Shown in pieces: positions 21,678 through 32,109 of a DNA stretch of 64,000 nucleotides; the stretch's first letter is position 1; the number at the start of each line of letters is the position of its first letter. The DNA comes from Halichondria panicea (lineage: Eukaryota > Porifera > Demospongiae > Suberitida > Halichondriidae): the NCBI RefSeq assembly GCF_963675165.1, contig NC_087381.1:1240001-1304000 (forward strand), read 5' to 3'. The notes beneath the pieces were generated by a model. That model was not told the DNA's origin. It ran no database searches and saw only the letters and a list, made by a program, of their open reading frames with translations. The position numbers and the translations under genes are program-made.

Positions 21678-22534
21678 TAGCCTCGATTCCAGGCCGATTA
21701 AAATACGGCCTGGTACCTATTGCAGGGGTGATAGTGCGCATGCGTTAGTTTATTCTCCAGAATCTGGGGAATCCCCTTTTTCTTTCTCTCATCTATTTTC
21801 TATCTTTGTACATCAGCTTAGCTCTCTATTGCGTTGTTCCAGAAGGCTTTCACACTAGTCTGAAGCCAGAAGAGGCTCTCATCTACCTCTATGACAGTTG
21901 TATGGTCAGGATGTCTTACCTTGGATCTGTACAGGCTATGGGAAGTGTATGATGCCTCAAACTGCTACTTGCGAAGACAACCCGGCTATAGGACCATCCT
22001 AGACGTAGATATCAAATCGCATATTTGCAGCAGGCCATTAATTTCATTTTCATGACGGCCCTTGGTAGTTAATTATCCTGTTCCCTCATTGTGCAGTTGT
22101 ACAGAGTGGAGAGGTTACAAGCACGACTGAATGTGATGATCTTCATGGGCAACTTTGAGGAGGACATTGGTATTCTAATCCCTGTGAGTTGAGCATAATA
22201 ATTATACATGTGTTAGTAGTACTTGTGCGGCTTCCCCTGCCTTGTGGGTTGCCTAACAACTATTGATGAGAGCCTCTTCTGTCTTAAAACTAGTGTTCAA
22301 GCCTTCTAGACCAACGCAATAGACGGCATAAGCCACAGCTTTACAGAACTCAGTTATAGAGATAAAGTATTACGGAACATATTTTTAGTAAACGGACTAA
22401 TTTCCTGTGTAATTTACTATGGTTTTACGTTCGTAGTACGATTACCCATATTCTGGGTAATTTGAAGCGCATGCGCACTATCACCCCTGCAATAGGTACC
22501 AGGCCGTATTTTAATCGGCCTTGAATCGAGGCTA
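21678..22534. mobile_element. Mutator-like element with exon-like interior, 857 bp
   Basis: TIRs of about 75 bp begin TAGCCTCGATTCCAGGCCGA. The 9-bp duplication CCTAGCAGG is perfect (21669-21677 and 22535-22543). The paralogous site near 42925 has no insertion. The interior has coding-like, spliced pieces that do not resemble a transposase: one reading SLKPEEALIYLYDSCMVR (about 21860-21915) and one flanked by CATTGTGCAG and GTGAGTTG (22097-22184) reading YRVERLQARLNVMIFMGNFE. This looks like a Pack-MULE-style capture of host gene fragments. The donor gene is unknown. Confidence 0.8.
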
Positions 22535-22882
22535 CCTAGCAGGATACATGGGATTTGTACTCTGGAGTATCCTGAGAGTTTCAATGGATATTCCTTAGTG
22601 TCAGAGCACATCATGGTACAAATGCAGCTATATAGCTATGTAATACTCAATATACCTTGTGAATTTCTTGGAGTCAGGAGAGTTGACCACACCCATTAGT
22701 TTACGACAATGGTAGTTCTCATAGTGATATGCTCATAATCACAGTTCAGCATTAGATTCAATTCCTCTATAAATTTATCCTTATTTGAAGAGGTTGTTAT
22801 AATGCAGTGTTGGAGGTTACTTATAGAATTGAGAATTCCTATTAGTTGACTGCAGTACTCTATATATGTTTATGCTATAGCT

Positions 22883-23200
22883 CATGTCACAGTAGACCTG
22901 AACAGGAAAGCTAGTATTGTCAGTGGCAATCCAGTATTCTCCAGATGCTCAGCCTTGAGGGAGCTTACTGCAAGAGCTGGCCGGTTTGATTGTTCCAAGA
23001 TAAAGTGGCAGACTGTATACGTCATTGAGATAGGATGCTATTGGACCTAACTCAGCAATAACGGACTGATATTTCTCATTTTTATCTTGCTTAGAAATGC
23101 TGCTTGAAAGAGTTGGAATTTGCTGAGTTGGCTATATTGATTGGTTGTTTAGTTGCTCCCTCATGGGGACTGTACTTGCTTATTAGTACTAATCATCTGT
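22883..23200 (-). pseudogene. Receptor-family fragment (stalk to start of ectodomain)
   Basis: Minus-strand homolog of the 16609 fragment: VYCDM codons near 22883, LYLGTI-like codons around 22990, stalk and MISTNK codons near 23190. It contains stops and indels. It lies in module copy 2. Confidence 0.8.
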
Positions 23201-23315
23201 GAGTGAGTAACAGTTTGATGGTATTATTCTCTTGGCCTTTCTTTTGAGTCTACATGCTTCTTTTGGTAAAAGTATCACGTATTTCTGAACACGAATCCAT
23301 ACATGTACATACTAC

Positions 23316-23696
23316 CGTATATCTTCTAATTTATCGGACACTTTTAATTACCCCGGACACTCTTTTGGGCAATTTTCGCTGTTCTAATACAACAGACACT
23401 CTAGTGCTTTAATATTACATTCGTTCTAAATATCCGGACAATATCTTGAGTTACATTCATAGACGGCAAGTAAGACTTAGAGTGGTGCAGTTAGATAGCT
23501 TTGAGTAGCTAGTTTTAGATAGCTAGTGCAACTATTCAGTCACACATTGTAGCTATTAAACTTAGCTAGCTCGCATGCAGTTGCATGCTTGCTTGTTCTA
23601 ATTATTCCGGACACTTCGCATGATCTGTTCCAATTATACCCGGACAATTTCCAAAATAATTATTTTTTGCTGTCCGATAAATTAGAAGATATACGA
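23316..23696. mobile_element. TIR element, 381 bp, with paralogous empty site
   Basis: The inverted ends CGTATATCTTCTAATTTATC and their complement bound the element. The flanks share TAC (23313-23315 and 23697-23699). The duplicated module at about 43797-43803 reads straight through (ACATACTACATGC), so the element inserted after the module duplication. The interior repeats CGGACA/TCCGGACA motifs. The superfamily is not determined; a 3-bp duplication fits several. Confidence 0.75.
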
Positions 23697-23790
23697 TACA
23701 TGCATTGTTTTGTAAATAGAGCAGGAAAAAATACCCTGGGTCCTGAGTATAATTGGTATCGTCTTGTTTTTAAGTCCAAATTACAGTTAG

Positions 23791-23900
23791 AGATGAGTGG
23801 GAGGCTGCTCATGTTAGTATGCAGGTGTATTGTTATTAACTAAGAACCCCAAATAAGAATACACCTACGTATACTAAAATGGGCAGCCTCCCACTCATCT
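23791..23900. repeat. Fold-back element (copy 2 of 3)
   Basis: The arms AGATGAGTGGGAGGCTGC and the complement pair over about 45 bp around GGTGTATTGTTATT. It is nearly identical to 43894-44003. Confidence 0.75.
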
Positions 23901-24318
23901 TGGCATCAGATGACTCAGAACATCGCATTAGCCTCTTAAGCGTGTTCAATTCAGTGTTCCTGCATGCATGCATGCTAGTAGTGCTCAAGCACATTTAACT
24001 GGCTACCTTATGTATCATGTATCTATACACCTATGATGAAACGATCTGAAGTCGATGATGTCATGGGAATGTGGTACCTCTGACACGAAGGCACATGGTC
24101 TAGTTCATTGGTTTAATAGAGCTAGCATCATTATAAAAGTTGTATTCTTAAGAATAGTTATTTGGCTCATAATTTAATAATTCCTGTTATATACACACCA
24201 TCCCAGGTGGGGTTCCAGCTCTAAAGATTGTCATGCCTGCCCTGTATTATCTTGCCAGTGTATATAATAATTATAGTGCAAACAGATATGTATAATTATG
24301 TTGAGTCAGGAATACATG

Positions 24319-24639
24319 TAGTTGGGCGTGGCCCGATCGTCCCTGACGGGAAGACGGGTTTCAAAGCCAATCTGGGATTTGTCTTTGCTGCAACTATACT
24401 TGCAGCCCAATCAGATTGCAGCATTTCTAATGTGGTCTGTGTCACGTCCAGTTGCACAACCGCAAGCAAGGTAAAATTATTTAACACCCACTTCAGAATA
24501 AGAATATTTATACTACTAGTGATGTCACTTCCGGTTTTTTGTCGCTGCTATCAGCGTGTTACATAATCCAGCAACACAAATCCTGACATAAGCTTGAAAC
24601 CCGACCTCCCGTCAGGGACGGTCAGGCCACGCCCAACTA
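24319..24639. mobile_element. Mutator-like MITE, 321 bp (copy 2 of 3)
   Basis: The ends are TAGTTGGGCGTGGCCCGATC and GGCCACGCCCAACTA, with flanking GAATACATG on the left and TAATACATG on the right (8 of 9 match). It is the ortholog of the insertion at 44440 in the duplicated module. Confidence 0.85.
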
Positions 24640-24909
24640 TAATACATGTTGAGCTGATATTACTATTAATTTTCAGTTTAAAAGAAGCCATTTCAAATCG
24701 TGCATGTGCTTAGCTCTCAATTTTGGATGCGCTAATAGGATATTTGAGGTCAGATCTTTTTAAACTTTCCAAAAACAATCTGGACCACCAGCACTCAAGT
24801 TATGATCATTCAAATTTGAGATTACAGTACATTGTACATGTATATGCCTTACAAACGGCTGTACAGAATATTTATTAAGTTTTCAGTTCTAGGATTTGAT
24901 ATGTCTATT

Positions 24910-25315
24910 TTAGCGTATGTACATCTCTATTATCTCAATGGGTGTCTCTTCATCATCAATGTCTTGTGTACACCAGTGCTGCCACAGCTGCTAACAGAGA
25001 CAGAACAAAAGCTACGACGGCAAAAATTGCAAACCACTTTTTAGCACATCCTTTCCTTTTTTTCTTTGTATTGCTCAGAACGTTGGAGGTGGAATTACTT
25101 TCTGTTATATTCGTTTCTCCGCTTATTGCATAGGCTGTGTTAATTTTTGATGCGAACGTTTCTCTCCCATTGTTCTCAACGACACTGTAGCCATTATCTT
25201 GGGAGGAATATCTCTCATCTCGAGAAATTTTGTCGTTATTGTAAGCAGTGTCTTGTGTTTCTCTTTCTCTTCTGTTGTTAGCATACACAACATTGTAGGC
25301 AGTGTTTGGTTCCAT
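24910..25315 (-). pseudogene. Short-type receptor with 842-bp internal deletion
   Basis: The N-terminal 117 codons (MEPNTAYNVVYANNRRERE... to LVYT) are nearly identical to the intact paralog 45040-46287. They are then joined directly to that gene's last ~17 codons (DIDDEETPIEII...), removing the equivalent of 45097-45938. The deletion is not a multiple of three, so the tail is read out of frame (VYTRH, stop). The junction sits at 24963-24968 (GTCTTG|TGTACACC) with at most one base of shared sequence. The tail, helix and promoter remain, so a membrane stub without ectodomain could in principle be made. Confidence 0.9.
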
Positions 25316-25837
25316 AATTCACTGTTGAAACTCTGCCACTGACTTGAAATAGAGAGGCTGTTACTGTATAGACTTATTGTAGTTGCTGTGTGTTATACAG
25401 TGCAACATGCCCTCGGTGCATTTCCCTTCTAGGTTTGTCTAATTGATATCTCCTTATTCAGTATGTGTTTAAATTATCAATGCCAACAGTTACAGGAGAA
25501 TTGTGGGAGGCTTGTGGTATAATTTATGGTGATTCTACCACTTGCATGTTAATTTGTTTGGACCCCTTGCTCATTTTGGCACCTATAACACACCATAATA
25601 TGCAATGTTTGTACAGAGCAGGACGATATTGATTCCTCGTATCGCCATAATTATGATAGAGAGAGAGTATTGAACGTAGGCATACTGTGCTATCAGATGT
25701 ATGCGGAGAGTAACGTGACTTCCTGTATCTGTTACAAGCTTGAAATTTGCACACTGACCAATCCAAGCGTGGGTGATGTCATCTATCAAGAAAGTAGATT
25801 ATGTCACCCACACTTGGATGGGTTGATAGATTACATC

Positions 25838-25894
25838 TTCTCTTTCTCTTCTGTTGTTAGCGTGCACAACATTGTAGGCAATGTTTGGATCCAT
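25838..25894 (-). pseudogene. N-terminal receptor fragment
   Basis: It has an ATG and codons MDPNIAYNVVHANNRRERE, then homology stops abruptly at the end of a fold-back element (equivalent to 46663-46891). The conserved leader precedes it (25895-25945). It is a dead fragment. Confidence 0.75.
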
Positions 25895-26393
25895 TAAATT
25901 CACTTAAAACTCTACCACTGACTTGAAATAGAGAGGCTGTTACTGTATAGAGTTGCTGTGTTAATTAAGTACAGCACTCGGTACACTTCCCTTTAATTGA
26001 CCTTATTCAGTATGCGTTTAATTTATCGATGCCAACAGTTACAAGAGAATAGTGGGAGGCTTGTATGATGATTCTACCACTTGCAATTGCATGTTTGTTC
26101 TAACCCCTTGCATGATGAGTCTTTCATTTTGGCACTGTTAACACACCATAAATGGTTGACATAATGTTCTCATTTGCTCCTGGTTTTATATACCAATTGC
26201 AGTACTTACATTAAGAATGGCCCTCTTAATATATCATAATTTACTCCATTAAAATGCAGTGCTGAACATTGAAAGTGTCCTGCATGTTATTATGTTATGT
26301 CAGTCTAATGCCAGAGGGACGTTTTGTGGTTAGTGTATTATGACTTTGCGGTCAGTGCATTATGACTTTGACTTTGTGGTTAGATTTCGTCCT

Positions 26394-26484
26394 TATTGTA
26401 AGCAGTGGCTTGTGCATGTTTCTCTAAATTTCCCTTCTGTTGTTAGCGTGTGCAACATTGTATAGGGAACGTTTGAAACTCCAT
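26394..26484 (-). pseudogene. N-terminal receptor fragment, degenerate
   Basis: It is recognisable by GCAACATTGT, TCTGTTGTTAGCG and the leader CAAAATAGAGAGGCTGTTAC just upstream. The codons are disrupted by small indels and homology ends near 26394. It is probably an older copy than its neighbours. Confidence 0.65.
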
Positions 26485-26924
26485 AACATTCACTACTGAA
26501 ACTCCACCACTGACTCAAAATAGAGAGGCTGTTACTATATAGATATATAGACTTATCATAAAGTAGCTGAATGCGCAAAGTGTAGCGCTCGATCGGTATA
26601 TACATGCATTTCCCTTCTATAGGTTGTCTAATTGTTATCTCCTTATTCAGTATGTGTTTAAGTCATCGATACCAACAGTTATACTAAGAGAGTTCTATAG
26701 GAGACTCATATGATTCTTCCACTTGCATGATTGTTCTGACAGATGATTGGAACTGTTAACATGCACACCATAATATAGTGGTTTGACATAATTATATTGC
26801 ATGGCAACGATAGATCCCTAATACGCTCATAATTATGGCAGTTCAGCAGATTAGATTTATAATCTCTCGAAGACAAAGTTACAGGTTGTGTTAGTGAAGT
26901 GTGGAGGCTATGTACCCATTTTAA

Positions 26925-27234
26925 AGAGTTCATTAGGAAGAGTACGCAACTGCACTTAAAACCATAGGAGACGTTTCTCCAATCTTACGTCGCAACCACA
27001 TGCTGCTGTATAAACTAATTTACAATGAATAACATAGTGATGATTGTGATAATTATCACTCATGTTATTCATTTACAACTGCCAGTAGGAAAGGCAATGA
27101 ATAACATAGTTACTAATTTTATTCATTGCCTTTCCTGCTAGTTGCGGTTACTACAGACAGTCTGTGCCGTAAGATTGGAGGAATGCTTTTTGTGTACAGT
27201 CTATTGGAGTTGCGTACTCTTCCTAATGAACTCT
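26925..27234. repeat. TIR/fold-back element, about 310 bp
   Basis: The ends AGAGTTCATTAGGAAGAGTA and the complement enclose further inverted pieces (CCAATCTTACG; GAATAACATAGT ... GTTATTCATT; GGAAAGGCAATGAATAA...). The flanks share TAA, or TTAA with a one-base offset, so the class is undecided. Confidence 0.65.
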
Positions 27235-27594
27235 TAATTGTATTATTATCTTGATTATGGTATAGTGTATTGTTGCATTTTGACCCCATTACTCCCATGT
27301 ATAATTATAGCTATGCATGCATGTACACAATGGTAGGTTTGACGTACATGATTATGTACAAGTTTGTTCAATATAGTTGGACGAATGCTCTAAATAAACA
27401 TATGTATCAAACTTCTACTATTATATAATTATACGCTTTCTTAATTAAGAACATGCTTACACGATTAGTGTCCTTACTTTGTAGATAATTGCTACAGCTA
27501 TCATGTTCATAGCATTTATTAAATAGCTGCTATATTATTCAGTTTCTACTCTTGGTTCTAAAGCTAGCTACAGTGTGTAAAAACAAAAACCTGT

Positions 27595-28944
27595 TCAGCG
27601 GATGTATATTTCAGCAATCTCAATCGGTATGTCTTCATCATCTATGTCTTGATTGAAACAAAGCCTCAACTCAATATCGTCTGTAGTTGGTTGAGAAAGT
27701 TGCTTGCAGAACCACGGTGGATTGTTGAACTCACAGCAAGTACTGTTACCCCCGCATCCCTGACCATCCCAGAGTGGATCTTCAAAATAGAAGGTATCAT
27801 TAAAGAGCTGACGGCTTCCAGTTTCACAGAAGTAGTCTTGACGGATGAATGGAGGTACAACTCCAATTTCGGGACGGTCACTTATTGTGCAGGGACATAC
27901 CGCTAAATCCATAGAGCTATCTTCGTGAAGTGCACCAGCAAATGTCCAGATGTGCTGACGAGGCAACCGTCCATGGGTTAGGCTCACACCGTCAACGTAA
28001 CCATCATCAATAGATAAATTTCTGTTATTGAAATATTGAGCGAAAGCATCTGGAGAACCATTTTGATATGCAATTATTCGACCACAAACTTTTGAATACT
28101 TCACCCCATACGTTGAATAGGTAATAGAAATGTTACAGTAGCTTCCTTCCATTCGGCCACAAGTACGCAGTGGTAGTTCTTCCCTGATTACCAGTCTCAA
28201 TCCAGCTGGGCAATTTTGGTTTGGATTGGTCATGTCAAGGTTGGCTACCCTCATCCATCCTCCTGCAGTGTTGCAGCTACAGCTTGTTCGATTCATGTCA
28301 CAGTAGACCCGAACAGGAGAGCTAGTACTGTCGGTGGCAATCCAATATTCACCAGATGGTCGGTCTTGAGGGATGTCACTACAAGAGCTTGCTGGGTTGT
28401 TGATTGTTCCAAGATAAAGTGGCTCCAGTTCTTCAAGAATAGACTGTATGTCGTTGAGATTTCTCAAAGTATATTTGTTTTGCTCGGAAATGTTGCTTGA
28501 AAGAGCTAGGATTGAATTGCTGAATTGACTGGATTGGTTGTTCAGTTGCTCGTTCATGGACTGTAATTGCTTATTGGTACTGATCATCTGGTTCTTCAAC
28601 TCTATATTGGTGTACACCAGTGCTGACACAGCTACCAACAGAGACAAAACAAAAGCTACGATGACAAGAATTGCAAACTGTTTTTTGCCATATTCATTTT
28701 TCTCCAATTCTTGCTTTATTCTCTTTGTGCTGCTTTTGTTTTCCAAAACACTGTCCGTAGATTTAGTATCTTCAGTAGTATTATGCTCTATGTATCCAGT
28801 GTTCTCAACGGTACTGTACTCATTATCTGTTTGGGTGAGACTTCTCTGGTTGATATTGTAAGCAGTGTTTTCCTGCAATGCAGTGGCTTGTGTTTCTCTT
28901 CTTTTGTTAGCGTGCACAACATCGTAGGCAGTGTTTAGCTCCAT
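27595..28944 (-). CDS. Long-type receptor, intact, 449 aa
   Basis: This is an intact single-exon gene. The cytosolic tail (1-88) has NTAYDV (Y7), NTAYNI (Y29), DNEYSTVEN (Y43) and NTGYIEH (Y51), and ends in basic residues before a helix at about 89-111 (FAILVIVAFVLSLLVAVSAL). The positive-inside rule and lack of a signal peptide support type II topology. The stalk has one coil unit (MISTNKQLQSMNEQLNNQSS, then NSILALSSNISEQNK), with Asn sites for glycosylation. The ectodomain starts at about residue 182 (NNPASSCSDI) and keeps the 16-cysteine pattern through GCGGNSTCCEF and WFCKQL, ending IEIAEIYIR. The loop after RTCGR reads MEGSYCNIS, unlike any other copy. The gene is preceded by the conserved leader on the minus strand. 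Confidence 0.85.
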   Translation of the reverse strand: MELNTAYDVVHANKRRETQATALQENTAYNINQRSLTQTDNEYSTVENTGYIEHNTTEDTKSTDSVLENKSSTKRIKQELEKNEYGKKQFAILVIVAFVLSLLVAVSALVYTNIELKNQMISTNKQLQSMNEQLNNQSSQFSNSILALSSNISEQNKYTLRNLNDIQSILEELEPLYLGTINNPASSCSDIPQDRPSGEYWIATDSTSSPVRVYCDMNRTSCSCNTAGGWMRVANLDMTNPNQNCPAGLRLVIREELPLRTCGRMEGSYCNISITYSTYGVKYSKVCGRIIAYQNGSPDAFAQYFNNRNLSIDDGYVDGVSLTHGRLPRQHIWTFAGALHEDSSMDLAVCPCTISDRPEIGVVPPFIRQDYFCETGSRQLFNDTFYFEDPLWDGQGCGGNSTCCEFNNPPWFCKQLSQPTTDDIELRLCFNQDIDDEDIPIEIAEIYIR

Positions 28945-29127
28945 CTTAATTCACTATTGAAACTCTACCATGCATTGACTCGATATATAGTTACTCTACA
29001 TAATTATACAGACTTTGCTGTGTGTTTTATACATTCCAGACATGCAGCACTCGATCAAATTGTTTGTCTTTCCTTCCTTATACAGTGTATGTCTTCAAAT
29101 AGTTGATACAGGCTGCTATGTTGAGAA

Positions 29128-29360
29128 TTGTATGCGGGAGGCTGCCTGTTTGTTTAACTAGGCGTATTGTTTGTGAATTAATTCATAAATTCATAGGCCG
29201 GGGATTCTTAGCTATTAACGTTAGCCAATACATCAGTAAAAACACATTCGTTACAGTAACGTAAATAATATAGAAATGACGTCATTTTAACATTAAAATA
29301 CGATGATGCGTCTCATTATTATAACATACGTGTTTTGCTGTGTAGAGGGAAAAGGAATTA
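29128..29360. repeat. Dispersed repeat with inverted partner at 31060-31180
   Basis: GGGAGGCTGCCTGTTTGTTT, ACTAGGCGTATTGTTTGTGA and TTAGCTATTAACGTTAGCCA recur inverted at 31075-31170, and directly near 56555-56595 and 62730-62810. The following CACATTCGTTACAGTAAC ... AAAATACGATGATGCGTCTC block recurs at 31605-31705 and 62820-62915. It is a composite repeat, with no gene. Confidence 0.6.
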
Positions 29361-29894
29361 CCTTGTATACACATGTTATTGCCTAAAATCTGAGGCTGTT
29401 GCAGTTCATTAATTTACTACTTAAGCTTAGCCTGCTAGCATCTATATACGGAGTTCCAGCCATGTGGCACCGCATTGAGCTACTACCAGCCCCTCCCCCT
29501 AGGGGTTGCATAGCATTTGTATGGGTACACAGATATATGCATGAGGCCAGAGGCTATCAGGAGCCCATATTTATGATAGATCTATAATTATATAGACAGG
29601 TCCGTCTAGATCTAGATGTGAATCGAAGCTATATAATACGTATGTCGGTCCTACAATTATGCATATTATAGAGATCTTAACTTTTGCTTGTAATTACACA
29701 ATGCAGGACATAAAATTCGCAACTTTTTCATGAGCAAACAGTAAACACTAATTTTGTTATCCAAGCAGTTTGGAATCAAGGCTAAAATTTACCAGTTGCC
29801 TTCTATAATACCAAATAATCAGTGAGAAATTAAACAATCTAAACGCACGCCTATACACTATATTCATTGTATCAGCCTTTAAACACAGATTGAG
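29361..29894. other. Gene-free stretch
   Basis: No supported gene, RNA or repeat is seen. A plus-strand open frame at 29399-29587 has no recognisable features. Confidence 0.35.
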
Positions 29895-30615
29895 CTATAG
29901 TTTTACAATAGAGTCTGTCAATAAGCTGCTCGAGGTCTTGACCCACACGTCCAGGTGGGTCTTGAGAACCTTGCCATGCACCAGGGGGTGGCCGGGAGGA
30001 ACATTTCGGCACATAATTATACCCTCAACACCTAGACGAGGAAGAGAAGAGGTTTGAGGGAGGTATACTTGATTATACAACATTGGTTACAGAGAGGTGG
30101 CCGGCCTGTTAGGTACAAACTGGTTTTATAGCGCGGGGGTTGTTTAGGTACATGTTACTTAACTGCATCACATATGGAAGACTGTGGTAAGGGAGGCACA
30201 TACTCTACCTATAATGTGCATAATTATAGTGAACACATGCTATACGGATATATGTTGGGACGTATTAACCTGGCTGTATTATAGAGACATATTTGTAAGG
30301 TGACCACAATCGACATAATTATGCACTGCAATTGTAACCTCAGTCAAATCTAGAGATGTAATAATTATGTATGCATCATACGACACGAAAAGTTTTTAAA
30401 TATTTTTAACAAAAACACACGTATACAACTGTATACAGCTGAACTCAACGACTAACTAACACAAGGGACTCATATACACGTACCTATAATTTCAACTGGA
30501 TTGAAGTTGAGCTTCTCTTTCATGGCTGCCATAAATTCAGCTGGTTTCTTGATGGAACTCTGTGGTAGCTTCAACTTCTTCTCGTGAGTGAAACTGCCCC
30601 GTTTTTTGCCAAACT
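29895..30615 (-). CDS. Partial spliced gene of unknown function (last two exons)
   Basis: Two exons fit together on the minus strand: 30615-30484 and 30031-29895. Exon A reads EFGKKRGSFTHEKKLKLP ... KPAEFMAAMKEKLNFNPVEII and ends at a strong donor (ATAG|GTACGTG). Exon B follows a pyrimidine-rich acceptor (CTTCCTCGTCTAG) in matching phase and reads VEGIIMCRNVPPGHPLVHGK ... LLTDSIVKL, then stop. The phase match and the splice signals are seen in the sequence. The family is not recognised. No upstream exon was found before the repeats at 30850, so the gene is truncated or its 5' exons lie elsewhere. It is the only non-receptor gene inside the cluster that looks intact at these two exons. Confidence 0.5.
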
Positions 30616-31204
30616 CTGCAGTGGTAATTTACTGGAAAGAGGAGGGGCCAAATACATGTGTAAAATTGTTGCAACAACAAAGAGATAGATTATCGATTTT
30701 AATTCGAGATACATTTTTTTAAACGGGAGAACATTTCGTAATCACTGATCGAATGATAGGTCTTTCAAGCGGCTACAAAATGCATATTTTAATTGTGAAA
30801 TCCACAAAGTTATGCATGATAAACACTCATGAGTTCATAATACTCTATCTTTGTTTGCCTTTGCTTTTACTGCCTCCCTCCCTTGTTTCGTTAGGGCGGT
30901 ATGAAACACCTCTTTCCTAGGTCTGGGGTTAACAGACTACTCAGTTGTGGTTGTGGAATTCCCCTTGTTAGTTAGCGAAGGCAAACACCTTCCATTAGCA
31001 AGACCGTGCCCTCTTGCATGTATGGCCTAGGAACTTATAATAGTTATTTGATCAGCGGTTTATGCACTCCTTTCCCCTATATTGGCTAACGTTAATAGCT
31101 AACGGCCCACGCATGCATTCACAAACAATACGCCTAGTTAAACAAAATAATAGGCAGCCTCCCACATCCACATACAATTCTCAACCTGTATCAACTATAT
31201 GATA
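30616..31204. repeat. Repeat-rich spacer
   Basis: The block 30930-31020 (TACTCAGTTGTGGTTGTGGA ... GCAAGACCGTGCCCTCTTGC) is inverted at 31800-31895 and matches 63015-63105 in the other orientation. No gene is seen. Confidence 0.5.
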
Positions 31205-31543
31205 GTTAGACACTGTTTAGGAAGTTTCTACATGATTTGGAAGCCCAAAGGGCTGGTTGTAGTATCCCGAACGCAGTGAGGGTTCTACTAGCCCTGAGGA
31301 CTTCTAAATCATGTGAAAACTTCCTAAACAGTGTCTAAGCATTTTAGATCATAGCAACCATGAGTATTTAGCCAATCAGATTTGAATGTTCTTATCTAAT
31401 CTTTGCTACATGATTTTCTAAGTGAAGTACATGATTTTCTAAGTAAGCACATGATTTTCTAAATAAATACATGATTTTCTAAGTTGGATAGAACACTTCC
31501 TTTAGCCAATCAAATTGCAGTATTTATGGCAAACATGATCTAA
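31205..31543 (+). repeat. Dispersed palindrome-plus-tail element, 339 bp
   Basis: An imperfect palindrome of about 134 bp (arms GTTAGACACTGTTTAGGAAG and the complement ending GTGTCTAA, with AAATCATGT and AGGGCT inside) is followed by a ~200-bp tail. The tail has four tandem TACATGATTTTCTAA units and ends CATGATCTAA. It is nearly identical to 32729-33067 and to 63424-63762 (minus). A truncated copy is at 3724. Confidence 0.85.
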
Positions 31544-32048
31544 TTGAAGACATACACTGTATAATGAAAGACAAATATTGTATGGTTAACGTTAGCCAAT
31601 ACACAGTAAAATCACATTCGTTACAGTAACATAAAACATGTTAAATAAAACGCATAGAAATGACATACACTTCTGAACACTAAAATACGATGATGCGTCT
31701 CATATACATAATTATGTGTTTTTTACTGTGTAGAGGGGAAAGGAGTGCATAACTGCTGATAGAACAATTTGGGCCCAATTCATAAAATAATTCCTAAACC
31801 ATACAAGAGGGCACGCACGGTCTTGCTAATGGAAGGGGTTTGCCTTCGCTAACCAACAAGTGGAATTTCCCCAACCACAACTGAGTAGTTAGTACGTGAT
31901 GATGCACTGTTATCAATTGATAAATGATCTGTATAACATCTGCTCAGTGTGTTAACATGATAGTGCATGCATGAGAGGGAATATCATAGGTTTATCGACC
32001 TATATAGTTTATTTACTGATTCAGTCCGTATCCTAGGTGATTTCCAGT

Positions 32049-32106
32049 GAATATGAGCCATATTTTACTTCCCCCAGGGAAGTATATGGAATATGGCTCA
32101 TATTTT
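32049..32106. repeat. Short hairpin
   Basis: AATATGAGCCATATTTTACT and the inverse near 32088-32106 form a small fold-back. Its role is unknown. Confidence 0.5.
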
Positions 32107-32109
32107 TAC

